From Chloroflexota bacterium (GTDB lineage: Bacteria; Chloroflexota; Anaerolineae; B4-G1; SLSP01), in the NCBI GenBank assembly GCA_029555965.1, contig JAKQHY010000064.1, forward strand, positions 1 to 57,901: 57,901 nt of DNA, written 5' to 3'. How positions within the stretch are numbered: position 1 is the stretch's first letter; the number at the start of each line of letters is the position of its first letter. Below, in pieces: positions 25,005 to 33,303 of this stretch. The position numbers and the translations under genes were made by a program. Below the pieces are notes generated by a model, which saw only the letters and a program-made list of their open reading frames with translations, was not told the origin of the DNA and ran no database searches.

Positions 25005-25250
25005 TCACCACTCATCTTCATCGTCCGCTTCATCTTCATCGTCCCAACCCAAATCGTCTATATCCTCTTCCAGTTCGTCTAACATACTATCGTCGTGTTC
25101 ATCGTCCAGGGTCAGAATTACCTCTAATTCCAACGGCACCAGATGAACCACTTCCAATTCGACCCCACACGACTCACACGAGATGCGATCCGATAATTCC
25201 ACGTCAGCCGGAACACGTAATTTGGTATGACACTCCGGACATCTAGCCAT
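25005..25250 (-). CDS. LysW-like zinc-ribbon protein with acidic tail
   Basis: An 81-residue protein with two CxxC knuckles (CPECHTKLRVPADVELSD then CESCGVELEVV) matching the LysW/ArgW amino-group carrier family, in which the substrate is attached to the C-terminal Glu of an EDWGE end. Here the product continues with a highly acidic tail and stops at EDEW, lacking Gly-Glu, so the standard attachment residue is missing. AGGAGGGGG before the ATG at 25250 fixes the start. No lysine or arginine biosynthesis genes are nearby. It could be a diverged carrier with another role or a simple zinc-ribbon protein. Confidence 0.75.
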   Translation of the reverse strand: MARCPECHTKLRVPADVELSDRISCESCGVELEVVHLVPLELEVILTLDDEHDDSMLDELEEDIDDLGWDDEDEADDEDEW

Positions 25251-25428
25251 ATCCCCCTCCTGGGCAACGAGATTAACTCGCAAATTTGCCTCAAATATAT
25301 CCAAAAACCGTCAGAATGTCAACTTTTTCCAGGTGAGAAAAGGACGAATTCCGTCTTTGGCCGTCTGCTGCGCCGCAATGCCCTGCACACCAGAGGAATG
25401 ATAAGATCCTGCCCCCCTCTTTTCAAAG

Positions 25429-25456
25429 TTGCTGCCCTGGGTGTCTGTGTTATACT
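25429..25456 (+). promoter_or_regulatory. Promoter of the cobalamin riboswitch transcript
   Basis: TTGCTG (25429-25434) and TATACT (25451-25456) with 16-bp spacing, ahead of the riboswitch. The preceding 25251-25428 shows no other supported feature. Confidence 0.55.
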
Positions 25457-25489
25457 AGCCCGCACAAACGAATACAACTTCAACTGCGG

Positions 25490-25640
25490 CGCATTCCAGG
25501 AACACAGCTTTCCTGGAATCTTAATGGAGGAAGTCCGGTGAAAATCCGGCGCTGTCCCGCAACGGTTACCTTCCACCAGCAGAAGGAAAGCCCGATACTC
25601 CGCCCGGTTGATACTTGCTGAAGTTTCCCATTTATTGGGG
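25490..25640 (+). promoter_or_regulatory. Cobalamin (adenosylcobalamin-type) riboswitch
   Basis: The conserved core is clear: GGAAGTCCGGTGAAAATCC (25529-25547), GCTGTCCCGCAACGGTTA (25551-25568) and the B12-box region AAGCCCGATACTCCGCC (25587-25603). An extra perfect hairpin (ATTCCAGGAA with TTCCTGGAAT, 25492-25519) precedes the core. Such riboswitches usually repress B12 uptake or synthesis genes when cobalamin is bound. The boundaries are approximate. Confidence 0.92.
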
Positions 25641-25696
25641 GGCTTTCCATCTCCGCGGAGAGGTGCGGCATGTGAACGGTCGGTTGGCGTTGTGAG

Positions 25697-25732
25697 AAAA
25701 CGTCCGCTTTCACATGAAGCGGGCGTTTTTTT
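25697..25732 (+). terminator. Intrinsic terminator, likely riboswitch expression platform
   Basis: AAAACGTCCGCTT and AAGCGGGCGTTTT pair (one G-T) around a seven-base loop and are followed by a run of T. Its position between aptamer and start codon indicates transcriptional termination as the off state when B12 is bound. The anti-terminator strand was not identified with confidence. Confidence 0.8.
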
Positions 25733-25776
25733 ATGTTGTTCCTAATTATTCTTTGCCACATTTCAGGAGGATTAGT

Positions 25777-28077
25777 ATGACAACGAAGCGTTTTGTGTTT
25801 TCTGTAGGGACCGCGCTGCTGGCGGCTGTCTTGACCTTGGTCGGGACGCTGTGGTTGCTGGCGGCGTCGCCGGTTACGGCGGCGCTCCCTTCGCCAGCCG
25901 CGCCGGATCACACGGAAACGATCAGCCGCGCGGTCGCTTTCATGGCAACGCAGGTATTCAGCGATGGGAGCTTATCCGGCGACCCCTTCGCCAGCATCAA
26001 GGGAACTTACGCGCTGGCCGCGGTGGGCCTGCCGCAGGCAACGTTAGCGCACTCGCAGACAGGCCGGACGCCGCTGGATTTCCTGCGAAGCCAGGCTGTG
26101 ACGTACACGGCGGACGCTGAAGGCGCCTATTTCCCTGGTCGTCTGGGGATGCTGGCTGTTGCCGCCGTGGCGGCCGACGCCCACCCTGGCGCGTTTGGCA
26201 GCGTAGACCTGCCGGGCGCGCTCGCGTCCACCTATCACCCCTCCACCGGCGCGTACAGCACCACCGCTTCCGCCGGCTGGACGACCGGCGCGGCGAGCAC
26301 GGTCAACCAGCTCTGGGCTATCCTGGGATTGGCTGCCGCGCAGCAACCCGTGCCCGCGCCTGCCGTGCACTTCCTGCTGGACTTGCAAGAGACCGACGGC
26401 GGCTGGGGCTACGGTTTCGGCGGCGATGTAGACGCGACCGCCCTGGTGATCCAGGCGTTGCTCGCATCGGAACAAGTCACGCCGACTCACCCGGCAATTC
26501 TTGCTGCGACAACCTTCCTGCGCCAGAATCAGGATGCGGATGGCGCCTGGGGGTACAGTTTTGGCGGCGTCTACTCCATCAGCGCCGATACCACCGCGTC
26601 GGTGATCCAGGCGTTGGCAGCGTTGGGCTATACCCCCGCCGACGCCACCTGGGCGAAGGCCGCCGGCAATCCGCACACGGCCCTCGCCGCGATGCAGGCC
26701 GCCGATGGCAGCTTCTCCGCTAACGCGCTGGGCACGGCGCACGCGATTGCCGGGCTGTCTGAAGCGCCGCTGCCTATCGCCGGGCGCGCGCAGCGGGCGG
26801 ATCTGGCGCTGACATGGATGCACGAACAGCAGCTTCCCGACGGCGCGTGGGGTTTCTGGGGGACGCCGAGCGCGGGCGCGACGCTGGATGCGGTTCTGGC
26901 CTACGCCGCCGCCGGGTACGACCCCGCCACCGTCACTCCGACGGGCGGGACGCGCTCCGCGTTGGCGTATCTTGGCTCCCAGGCGTATGCTTACACCCAC
27001 GACATCACCGGGACGGTACATCCGGCATCGGCGGGGAAGTTGCTGCTGGGTGTCGTGGCCTCCGGCGCCGACCCTACCGCGTTTGACGTGTATCCCACCG
27101 CACACATCTCGGCCGGGTTAAAGCTGAACTTGGTGACCGCGCTGCGGAACACCTACCAACCCGCCACCGGCGCGTATAGTTCCACCGCCGTGAAAGACGC
27201 CTGGACCAATGGCAATGCCGGCGTCGTCAACCAATCTTGGGCGATGTTGGGCTTGGCCGCCGCGGGCGAAACGCTGCCAGAACCGACGGTTGCTTTCCTG
27301 GTCAACCTGCAATTGAGCGACGGCAGTTGGGGTGGTGTGGACAACACCGGCATCGCGGCGCAAGCACTGCTCGCTGCCGGTGAGCCGGCGACGGCGACTG
27401 CCATCGTCAGCGCGACGGCGTACCTCAAAGCGCAGCAGGACGCGGCCGGCGGGTGGGGCAACGCCAATTCCACCGCTTACGCGATCCAGGCGCTCCTGGC
27501 CGCCGGGCAAGACCTGTGGGGCGCGCGCTGGCAGGTGAATGGGCGCAGCCCGGTTCAAGCGTTACTGGCCTACCAGAAGCCGGACGGCCCGTTTGCCTAC
27601 CAGTGGCAAGACCCCACGCCGTACTGGAATCCCACCGAGGACAACGGGATGGCAACTTGGCAGGCGATCCCCGCGCTGGTGGGGGTGAGCTACCCCTATC
27701 AGCCCGCCGCCCTGCGCCCCTTTGTGGACGTGGTGCGCGGCCTCGACCCGGACCGCTTCGTTCCCGGCCCGATCACCTATAGCCCGGCCACGCAGCAGCT
27801 CGCCTGGACTTTCGGCAGCGACCTCGACCGCAACGCCGTGGTCACAGGGACGTGGGCGGTGGAGACGACGCTGTTGGTGCCGAGCGCTCCCTTCACGTTG
27901 ACGCGCGCCCCTGGTCGCTTCGTGGCGACGCTGTCGTTGACGCGCCCCGCAACCTATATCCTCCACCTGTACGCTGCCGATAGCAGCGGTGTCCAGGGCG
28001 AGGCGCTGCAAACCTATCGGATCGCGCTTCGCCTCCAGAATATCTTCCTGCCCCTGGTGTTGCGAAGCGCTCCCTGA
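25777..28077 (+). CDS. Exported alpha/alpha-barrel protein, transcobalamin/intrinsic-factor N-domain-like
   Basis: A 766-residue secreted protein with signal peptide (about 1-37). Residues 40-640 carry repeats of the prenyltransferase/squalene-cyclase type (ETDGGWGYGFGGDVDATAL, DADGAWGYSFGG, LSDGSWGGVDNTGIAAQALL). Animal transcobalamin and intrinsic factor use the same alpha6/alpha6 barrel, and segments such as PASAGKLLLGVVASGADPTAF resemble their GKLALYLLAL helix. Two halves are alike, suggesting internal duplication. The C-terminal 110 residues are beta-rich and end in NIFLPLVLRSAP. The ATG at 25777 has AGGAGG upstream; the earlier ATG at 25714 lies in the terminator. It follows a B12 riboswitch, so cobalamin capture outside the cell is the best inference. 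A cyclase function is unlikely. Confidence 0.85.
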   Translation: MTTKRFVFSVGTALLAAVLTLVGTLWLLAASPVTAALPSPAAPDHTETISRAVAFMATQVFSDGSLSGDPFASIKGTYALAAVGLPQATLAHSQTGRTPLDFLRSQAVTYTADAEGAYFPGRLGMLAVAAVAADAHPGAFGSVDLPGALASTYHPSTGAYSTTASAGWTTGAASTVNQLWAILGLAAAQQPVPAPAVHFLLDLQETDGGWGYGFGGDVDATALVIQALLASEQVTPTHPAILAATTFLRQNQDADGAWGYSFGGVYSISADTTASVIQALAALGYTPADATWAKAAGNPHTALAAMQAADGSFSANALGTAHAIAGLSEAPLPIAGRAQRADLALTWMHEQQLPDGAWGFWGTPSAGATLDAVLAYAAAGYDPATVTPTGGTRSALAYLGSQAYAYTHDITGTVHPASAGKLLLGVVASGADPTAFDVYPTAHISAGLKLNLVTALRNTYQPATGAYSSTAVKDAWTNGNAGVVNQSWAMLGLAAAGETLPEPTVAFLVNLQLSDGSWGGVDNTGIAAQALLAAGEPATATAIVSATAYLKAQQDAAGGWGNANSTAYAIQALLAAGQDLWGARWQVNGRSPVQALLAYQKPDGPFAYQWQDPTPYWNPTEDNGMATWQAIPALVGVSYPYQPAALRPFVDVVRGLDPDRFVPGPITYSPATQQLAWTFGSDLDRNAVVTGTWAVETTLLVPSAPFTLTRAPGRFVATLSLTRPATYILHLYAADSSGVQGEALQTYRIALRLQNIFLPLVLRSAP

Positions 28078-28111
28078 ATCAATCATTACAGCTTTTCAGC
28101 CTGGCGAGACC

Positions 28112-28176
28112 CCACAAATTCGGGACTCCGGAATCCTCAACTTGCGTGAGATTCCGGAGTCCTCAACTTGTTGTGG
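28112..28176. repeat. Intergenic palindrome
   Basis: GGACTCCGGAATC (28123-28135) pairs with GATTCCGGAGTCC (28150-28162), and outer CCACAA (28112-28117) pairs with TTGTGG (28171-28176). TCCTCAACTTG occurs twice inside. No T-tract follows, so it is more likely a repeat or processing hairpin than a terminator. Confidence 0.5.
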
Positions 28177-28223
28177 TAAAAAATGACTCCATCCGCGTTT
28201 GCTATGTCCCTGCGTGCTTCTGG

Positions 28224-28229
28224 TATAAT
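28224..28229 (+). promoter_or_regulatory. Possible -10 box before the DUF4430 gene
   Basis: A perfect TATAAT 17 bp before the ATG; the best -35 (TTGCTA, 28199-28204) is 19 bp away. If used, the DUF4430 and ECF genes could be expressed independently of the riboswitch. Confidence 0.35.
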
Positions 28230-28246
28230 GAGAACGGAGTGAAGCG

Positions 28247-29653
28247 ATGAGGACAAAGAGACTTTGGCGTATCATTGCATGGGCAGGCCTGCTGGGCCTG
28301 CTGTTGGCGTTGCCCGTGTTGGCTTCTCCTGTGGAGTCGCACCGTGCCGGGGTCGTCATAGATTACGGGGACGGGCGTGTGGAAACGTACTGTGTCACCT
28401 TCACGGAACAGACGTTGACCGGGTACGAGCTTTTGGAGCGCACCAACGTAGAAATTGTCGCCGCTTTTGAAGCCAATGGCGCCGCTGTTTGCCATCTTGG
28501 GGGCGCGGATGGCGTTGGATGTGCGGCGAGCAATTGCTTCTGTCAATTTCCCCTCAAATATTGGTCCTATTGGAACCAACAGGGGGGCGCGTGGGGGTAT
28601 TCCAACGTCGGGGCGAGCAGCGCGTCAATCGCCGATGGAACGGTGAACGGTTGGTTGTGGGGCAACGCGACGCAGCCCCCGGCTTGGATCTCTCTGGATG
28701 TCATCTGCGCGTCAGCCGAGCCGACGCCGACGCCCACGGCGACCGCTACTTCTACCGCTACCCCGACGGCTACGCCTACGCCCTCCCCCACGGCCACCAC
28801 TGCGGAGTCTCATGCTCAGGTCGTGCAGGCGACCGCCACGTTGGAGCCTTACGCCAATTTCTGGGCCGACGCCGAAGAATTGGAAGCCGGGACGTGCGCG
28901 TTGTTGCGCTGGGATAGCTGGGGTCTGGCTGAACTGCGGTTGGATGATGAGCCAGTTCCCGCCCAGGGGACGGAGACCGTTTGCCCCTGTGAGTTGCAAG
29001 AATACGAACTTGAGGTAACGTACCTCGATGGCAGCACGGAGATTTTGACGGTTAAAATCGAAGTAAATGGCGCGTGTGAGGGCGGCGGGATGGGGATGAT
29101 CGTGATGGATACGCCCTCCGCCTCGCCGCCGGCCCCCTTGCTGCCCACGGCCACTCCGACGCCTGTATTGGTGAACGACCTCCCGACCCTTCCCGGCGTG
29201 GCGCCAGAAGACGGCCCGGATGTTGAGCGCCCGCCGGCCACTCCCCCGTCGGCAGATTTGCCGGCGCCTGCTCTGAGTATCTTGCCGACGCCGCCGACGC
29301 CGACTGCGACCGCTTCCATCGAAGGCCAACCGCCGGATGGCGCGCCGCAGTCTGTCCCTACCGCCCCATGGACGCCGGCCTCAACGGCGGAGGCCAAGGC
29401 CACCCTGCCGGAAAGCACTGCCGCAGCATTGCTGGCGCCGCCGACGCGCCACCTGATGGAAGAGCTAGATGTGACTACGACGCTCACGGCGTCCACCTAC
29501 ATCTCCGCGCCGGTGGAGGGCGTGACGGCCGTGACTGAAGCGATGTCGCCGGTCGTCGCGCGCGTGCTGGAGAATTGGAGCGGGTATGTCACCTTTGGCC
29601 TGATGTTGATGCTGCTGGGGGGCGCGCACTTGCTGGTTCAGCGGCGTCGCTGA
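28247..29653 (+). CDS. Membrane-anchored DUF4430 protein (transcobalamin C-domain-like)
   Basis: A 468-residue exported protein. After a signal peptide (about 1-26) comes a DUF4430 domain (30-155) with GVVIDYGDGRVETYCVTF, four to six cysteines and the aromatic pattern KYWSYWNQQGGAW; this domain corresponds to the C-terminal beta domain that closes over cobalamin in transcobalamin. A Thr/Pro linker is followed by a second small beta domain (about 200-275, ANFWADAEELEAGTCALLRW), another long Thr/Pro/Ala region and a C-terminal membrane helix ending in QRRR. It therefore sits on the outer face of the membrane beside the ECF transporter genes. B12 binding is inferred from family and context. Confidence 0.85.
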   Translation: MRTKRLWRIIAWAGLLGLLLALPVLASPVESHRAGVVIDYGDGRVETYCVTFTEQTLTGYELLERTNVEIVAAFEANGAAVCHLGGADGVGCAASNCFCQFPLKYWSYWNQQGGAWGYSNVGASSASIADGTVNGWLWGNATQPPAWISLDVICASAEPTPTPTATATSTATPTATPTPSPTATTAESHAQVVQATATLEPYANFWADAEELEAGTCALLRWDSWGLAELRLDDEPVPAQGTETVCPCELQEYELEVTYLDGSTEILTVKIEVNGACEGGGMGMIVMDTPSASPPAPLLPTATPTPVLVNDLPTLPGVAPEDGPDVERPPATPPSADLPAPALSILPTPPTPTATASIEGQPPDGAPQSVPTAPWTPASTAEAKATLPESTAAALLAPPTRHLMEELDVTTTLTASTYISAPVEGVTAVTEAMSPVVARVLENWSGYVTFGLMLMLLGGAHLLVQRRR

Positions 29654-29828
29654 ATCATACACAAGTCCTTTCGGCGGATGGATACGATGTCAGAGAATCT
29701 ACAGCAGCAGTCACACCGGGAAGAAGGCGTTTCTACGCCCTCCGAGAAAAATTGAGTAACTATTCCAGGTTTCAGAAAAATGTTGGCAGCACTCCGGCTC
29801 GTCAGGCTACGTTAGTCATTGCACTACC

Positions 29829-30626
29829 ATGAAAGATCGGAAAAGTATACTCCTCAGCAGCTTAATTTATCTGATCACCAACCTCGTCGGGCTGGTGGGA
29901 TTCTTCTATCCCTTCTTCCTGCCGTTGCTCTCCGCCGACCGCGCGCAAGCGGCGTCACCCTGGCTGATGACGCTGCTCGTCGGCTTCTGTTTCGTCGCGC
30001 TGTTGCTGGAGGTGCAGGGGGATGCCCTCAATGCCCGGTTTGTCGCGCTGCTGGGCGTGCTGGTGGCGTTGAACGCGGTGCTGCGCTTCATCGAGACGGC
30101 CATTCCCGGCCCTGGCGGCTTCAGCCCCATCTTCTTTCTCATTTTGACCACCGGCTACGTGTTCGGCGCGCGCTTTGGCTTCCTGATGGGCGCGCTGACC
30201 TTGCTGGTCTCCGCCCTGATCACTGGCGGCGTCGGGCCGTGGTTGCCCTACCAGATGTTCACCGCCGGCTGGGTGGGCGCGACGGCCGCCGGACTCCGCG
30301 TATTCCGTCTGGAAGGCCGGCGGGGCGAGGTTGCACTGCTTGTCGCGCTCGGCGCGGTGTGGGGGCTGTTCTACGGGATGTTGATGAACTTGTATTTCTG
30401 GCCGTTCGCGGCGGGCCTGGGCGATCAGCAATGGACGGCGGGGTTAAGTTGGATCGCTGGATTCCAACGGTATGCCGCCTTTTACGTGGCGACTTCGTTG
30501 GCGTGGGACATCGTGGGGGCGCTTGGCAACGTCCTGCTCCTCAGCTTCTTCGCCGCGCCGACGCTGCGCGCCCTGCGCCGTTTCCGTCGGCGTTTCACCT
30601 TCATCTACCAAGCGGAGGCGCTGTGA
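29829..30626 (+). CDS. ECF transporter S component (probable cobalamin)
   Basis: A 265-residue membrane protein with about seven hydrophobic segments. The stretch FSPIFFLILTTGYVFGARFG (about 97-116), followed by TGGVGPWLPYQM, is the signature of the ECF S-component group that includes predicted cobalamin transporters of CbrT type. It lacks ATPase motifs and shares its last four bases with the T-component gene. The S component binds substrate and docks on the T/A module. The 175-bp gap before it contains no second riboswitch that I can see. Substrate is inferred from the neighbouring riboswitch and binding proteins. Confidence 0.85.
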   Translation: MKDRKSILLSSLIYLITNLVGLVGFFYPFFLPLLSADRAQAASPWLMTLLVGFCFVALLLEVQGDALNARFVALLGVLVALNAVLRFIETAIPGPGGFSPIFFLILTTGYVFGARFGFLMGALTLLVSALITGGVGPWLPYQMFTAGWVGATAAGLRVFRLEGRRGEVALLVALGAVWGLFYGMLMNLYFWPFAAGLGDQQWTAGLSWIAGFQRYAAFYVATSLAWDIVGALGNVLLLSFFAAPTLRALRRFRRRFTFIYQAEAL

Positions 30627-31669
30627 TCCACGCGACTGCCTGGTATATCTGGCTGCTGGCCGCCCTGTCCGTGTTGTTGGGAACCCGCAATCCGCTGTAT
30701 CTCATCGTCCTGCTGGCGGAGATGGCTTTGGTGGTGGAAGCCTTGTACGCGCCTACCGGAGAGAAGTTGCGCGCGCCCGTCGCGCCGGGACGTTTCGCAC
30801 TTTTCGTCGTGCCGGCGGGAGCGCTGTTCAACGTCTTAACCACGCATACCGGCGCGACGGTGCTCCTGCGCTTGCCGGAGGCGATCCCGCTGCTCGGCGG
30901 CCCACTGACGTTGGAGGGCCTGGTCTATGGCGCGATCAATGGATTGTCGTTGGCGGCGCTCTTCACCGCTTTCACCGTGCTGAACCTCGCCGTCCCCATC
31001 CGCGATTTGATCCGCCTGGCGCCGCGCGCGTTCTACCCGCTGGCCGTCGTCGTCTCCGTGGCCGTGACGTTTGTGCCGACGACCCTCCGCCAGATACAGG
31101 AGGTCCGCGAGGCGCAGGCTGTGCGCGGGCGACGGATGCGCGGGCTGCGCGATTGGCTGCCGCTGTTCATGCCCCTGCTCATCGGTGGGCTGGAACACGC
31201 GCTGCAACTGGCCGAAGCCCTGACGGCGCGTGGTTTCGCCAGTTCCGATGCGCCGTTCGACGCTCCCCGCGATCAGGGCGTGCGTTACGGCCTCCTCGGC
31301 GCGCTGCTGCTGCTCTTGACCGGCGGTCTGTTGCGGCTTGCCTGGAATTTGCAGGTCTGGGGCTGGCTGCTGATGCTGCTCGGCGCCGTGCTGTTCGGTT
31401 GGGCGCTCCGCCGCGCCGGACGCTCGGCGCCTCGCTCGACGTACCGTCGCATCCCGTGGACGCGCGCCGACACTCTCATCACCCTGGGTGCGGCGCTGAC
31501 CGTCATCCCCCTATGGTTGCGCGCGGGTGCGGCGCGCCTCTATTCCCCTTATCCCGCATTGACGTTGCCGCTTTTTGATCCGTGGGTGGGCCTCGCTTTC
31601 CTGGGGCTGACTTTGCCGGTTTTTCAGCTTTACCGGGCGCGTGTGGCTGCCGCGGGAGCTGCGTTATGA
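30623..31669 (+). CDS. ecfT: ECF transporter T component with extra C-terminal helices
   Basis: The transmembrane coupling subunit of an ECF importer, 348 residues. The GTG start at 30623 overlaps the S-component stop (GTGA) and has GGAGG upstream; the longer open frame upstream is a shadow of the S gene. The two short Ala/Arg-Arg-Gly coupling motifs expected to contact the ATPases are visible as [10 protein letters not shown] (about 163-173) and LTARGF (about 200-206). Beyond them are about four further hydrophobic segments, making it some 80 residues longer than ordinary EcfT. The gene overlaps the ATPase gene by ATGA. Confidence 0.88.
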   Translation: MIHATAWYIWLLAALSVLLGTRNPLYLIVLLAEMALVVEALYAPTGEKLRAPVAPGRFALFVVPAGALFNVLTTHTGATVLLRLPEAIPLLGGPLTLEGLVYGAINGLSLAALFTAFTVLNLAVPIRDLIRLAPRAFYPLAVVVSVAVTFVPTTLRQIQEVREAQAVRGRRMRGLRDWLPLFMPLLIGGLEHALQLAEALTARGFASSDAPFDAPRDQGVRYGLLGALLLLLTGGLLRLAWNLQVWGWLLMLLGAVLFGWALRRAGRSAPRSTYRRIPWTRADTLITLGAALTVIPLWLRAGAARLYSPYPALTLPLFDPWVGLAFLGLTLPVFQLYRARVAAAGAAL

Positions 31670-33303
31670 TCGCCTTTGATCGCGTGACCTACACCTATCC
31701 CGGCGCGACGCAACCTGTCTTGCGGGATGTGAGTTTCACCGTGGCGCAGGGTGAGGTTGCTTTGGTCGTTGGGCCGTCGGGTGTGGGAAAATCCACCCTG
31801 TTGCGCTGTCTTAACGGGTTGGCGCCGCATTTCAGCGGGGGGACGTTGACCGGGAAGGTGCTGGTGGCAGGGCTGGACCCGGTGCGTGAATCCCCACGGG
31901 GTATGAGCCGCCACGTCGGATTCGTTTTTCAGGACCCCGAAGCGCAGTTCGTGATGGATCGGGTCGAAGATGAGTTGGCCTTCGCCCTGGAAAATGCCGC
32001 CATCCCGCTGCCGGAAATGGATGTGCGTGTGGAGACTCTCCTGCACTGGCTCGACCTGGCGCCGCTGCGCGCGCGCGCCCTGACGACGCTTTCCGGCGGC
32101 GAAAAACAGCGTGTGGCGATCGCGGCGGCGCTGGCATCGCATCCGGCAGTGCTGGCGTTGGACGAGCCGACCTCGCAGCTCGATCCGCAGTCGGCCAAAG
32201 AGGTGCTGGCGGCGCTGGCGCGGCTCAACGTGGAGTTGGGACTGACCATCGTGCTGGCGGAGCATCGCCTGGAGCGCGTGTTGCCTTTTGCCGACCGGCT
32301 GGTTTATCTGCGGGGCCTGGAAGCGCCGGTGGTGGGGTATCCCGAGGAGGTGTTGCCGCACCTGGAACTGGCGCCGCCAGTGGCCGTGTTGGGCAAGGCT
32401 CTGGGGTGGTCGCCGTTGCCGTTGAGTATTGAGGAGGCGTTGCCGTTTGTGCAAAAGATGGCCGTGGGGGAGGGCGAGATTTCACCGGCCATCCTGCCGC
32501 ATGGGGGCTTTCCCTATCTGACGACTGAGGATTTGACGGTGGTGTACAATGGACTGCCGGCGGTGCGCGGCGTCAGTGTAGCGCTGTATCCCGGCGAAGT
32601 TGTGGCGTTGTTGGGACGCAACGGCGCAGGCAAGACCACACTGCTCCGCGCGTTGGTGGGCCTGGTGCATCCCCAAGAGGGCAAAGTGCGTTTGGGCGTG
32701 CGGAATGTGGCGCGACTGGATGTGGCGGAGGTGTGTCGGCAGGTGGGGTATCTGCCGCAGGATCCGAACGCGCTGCTCTTTGCGGACACGGTGCTGGATG
32801 AGTTGTATATCACGTTGCGCAATCACGGTCTGGCGCCGGAGGACTTGACGCTGGCGCCGGAAACACTGCTGGCGCGGTTGGGTCTGGCGGACAAAGCGCA
32901 AACCTATCCGCGTGACTTGAGTGTGGGGGAACGGCAGCGGGTGGCTCTGGCCGCGATCCTGGTGACGCAGCCCGGCGCGCTGCTGCTCGACGAGCCGACG
33001 CGCGGCCTGGATTATGAGGCCAAGCAAGCGTTATTGGCGCTGTTGCACGAGTGGCGCAGCGCCGGTATGGCGATCCTGCTGGTCACGCACGATGTGGAAC
33101 TGGCGGCGCAAGTTGCCGATCGGGCGTTGCTGATGGAGGCCGGTCAAATCGTCAGAGAGGGAACGCCGGGGGCAGTATTGGCAACGACCCCGTTATTTCA
33201 CACACAAATGGCGCGGTTGTTTCCGGGGAAGGGGTGGCTGACGGTGCAAGAGGTGTTGCGATATGTGACCTCGCCCAATGGCGGGATTGCCCCACGTGCA
33301 TGA
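31666..33303 (+). CDS. ecfA: Fused double ATPase of an ECF transporter (EcfA1-EcfA2)
   Basis: Two ABC ATPase domains in one 545-residue chain. Domain 1: Walker [10 protein letters not shown] (about 34-42), Q-loop FQDPEAQF, signature LSGGEKQR (about 143), Walker [11 protein letters not shown] and H-switch AEHR. Domain 2: GRNGAGKTT (about 316-324), [18 protein letters not shown] (about 418), [10 protein letters not shown] and VTHD. Both sites are complete. In many ECF systems A1 and A2 are separate; here they are fused, as in CbiO/YkoD-like double ATPases. The ATG at 31666 overlaps the T-gene stop. Confidence 0.94.
   Translation: MIAFDRVTYTYPGATQPVLRDVSFTVAQGEVALVVGPSGVGKSTLLRCLNGLAPHFSGGTLTGKVLVAGLDPVRESPRGMSRHVGFVFQDPEAQFVMDRVEDELAFALENAAIPLPEMDVRVETLLHWLDLAPLRARALTTLSGGEKQRVAIAAALASHPAVLALDEPTSQLDPQSAKEVLAALARLNVELGLTIVLAEHRLERVLPFADRLVYLRGLEAPVVGYPEEVLPHLELAPPVAVLGKALGWSPLPLSIEEALPFVQKMAVGEGEISPAILPHGGFPYLTTEDLTVVYNGLPAVRGVSVALYPGEVVALLGRNGAGKTTLLRALVGLVHPQEGKVRLGVRNVARLDVAEVCRQVGYLPQDPNALLFADTVLDELYITLRNHGLAPEDLTLAPETLLARLGLADKAQTYPRDLSVGERQRVALAAILVTQPGALLLDEPTRGLDYEAKQALLALLHEWRSAGMAILLVTHDVELAAQVADRALLMEAGQIVREGTPGAVLATTPLFHTQMARLFPGKGWLTVQEVLRYVTSPNGGIAPRA

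Noticed and set aside
25714..25776. Longer N-terminus of the barrel protein
   Set aside because: This ATG lies inside the riboswitch terminator, and the extension would precede a normal signal peptide.
29654..29828. Second cobalamin riboswitch before the S component
   Set aside because: A small hairpin is present but none of the conserved B12 core sequences are found.
29819..30622. Upstream extension of the EcfT frame
   Set aside because: It overlaps the S component in another frame and is Arg-rich; the GTG at 30623 with a ribosome site is the natural start.
30472..31578. 368-residue plus-strand frame over ecfT
   Set aside because: Arg/Ala/Pro-rich shadow in a second frame with no motifs.
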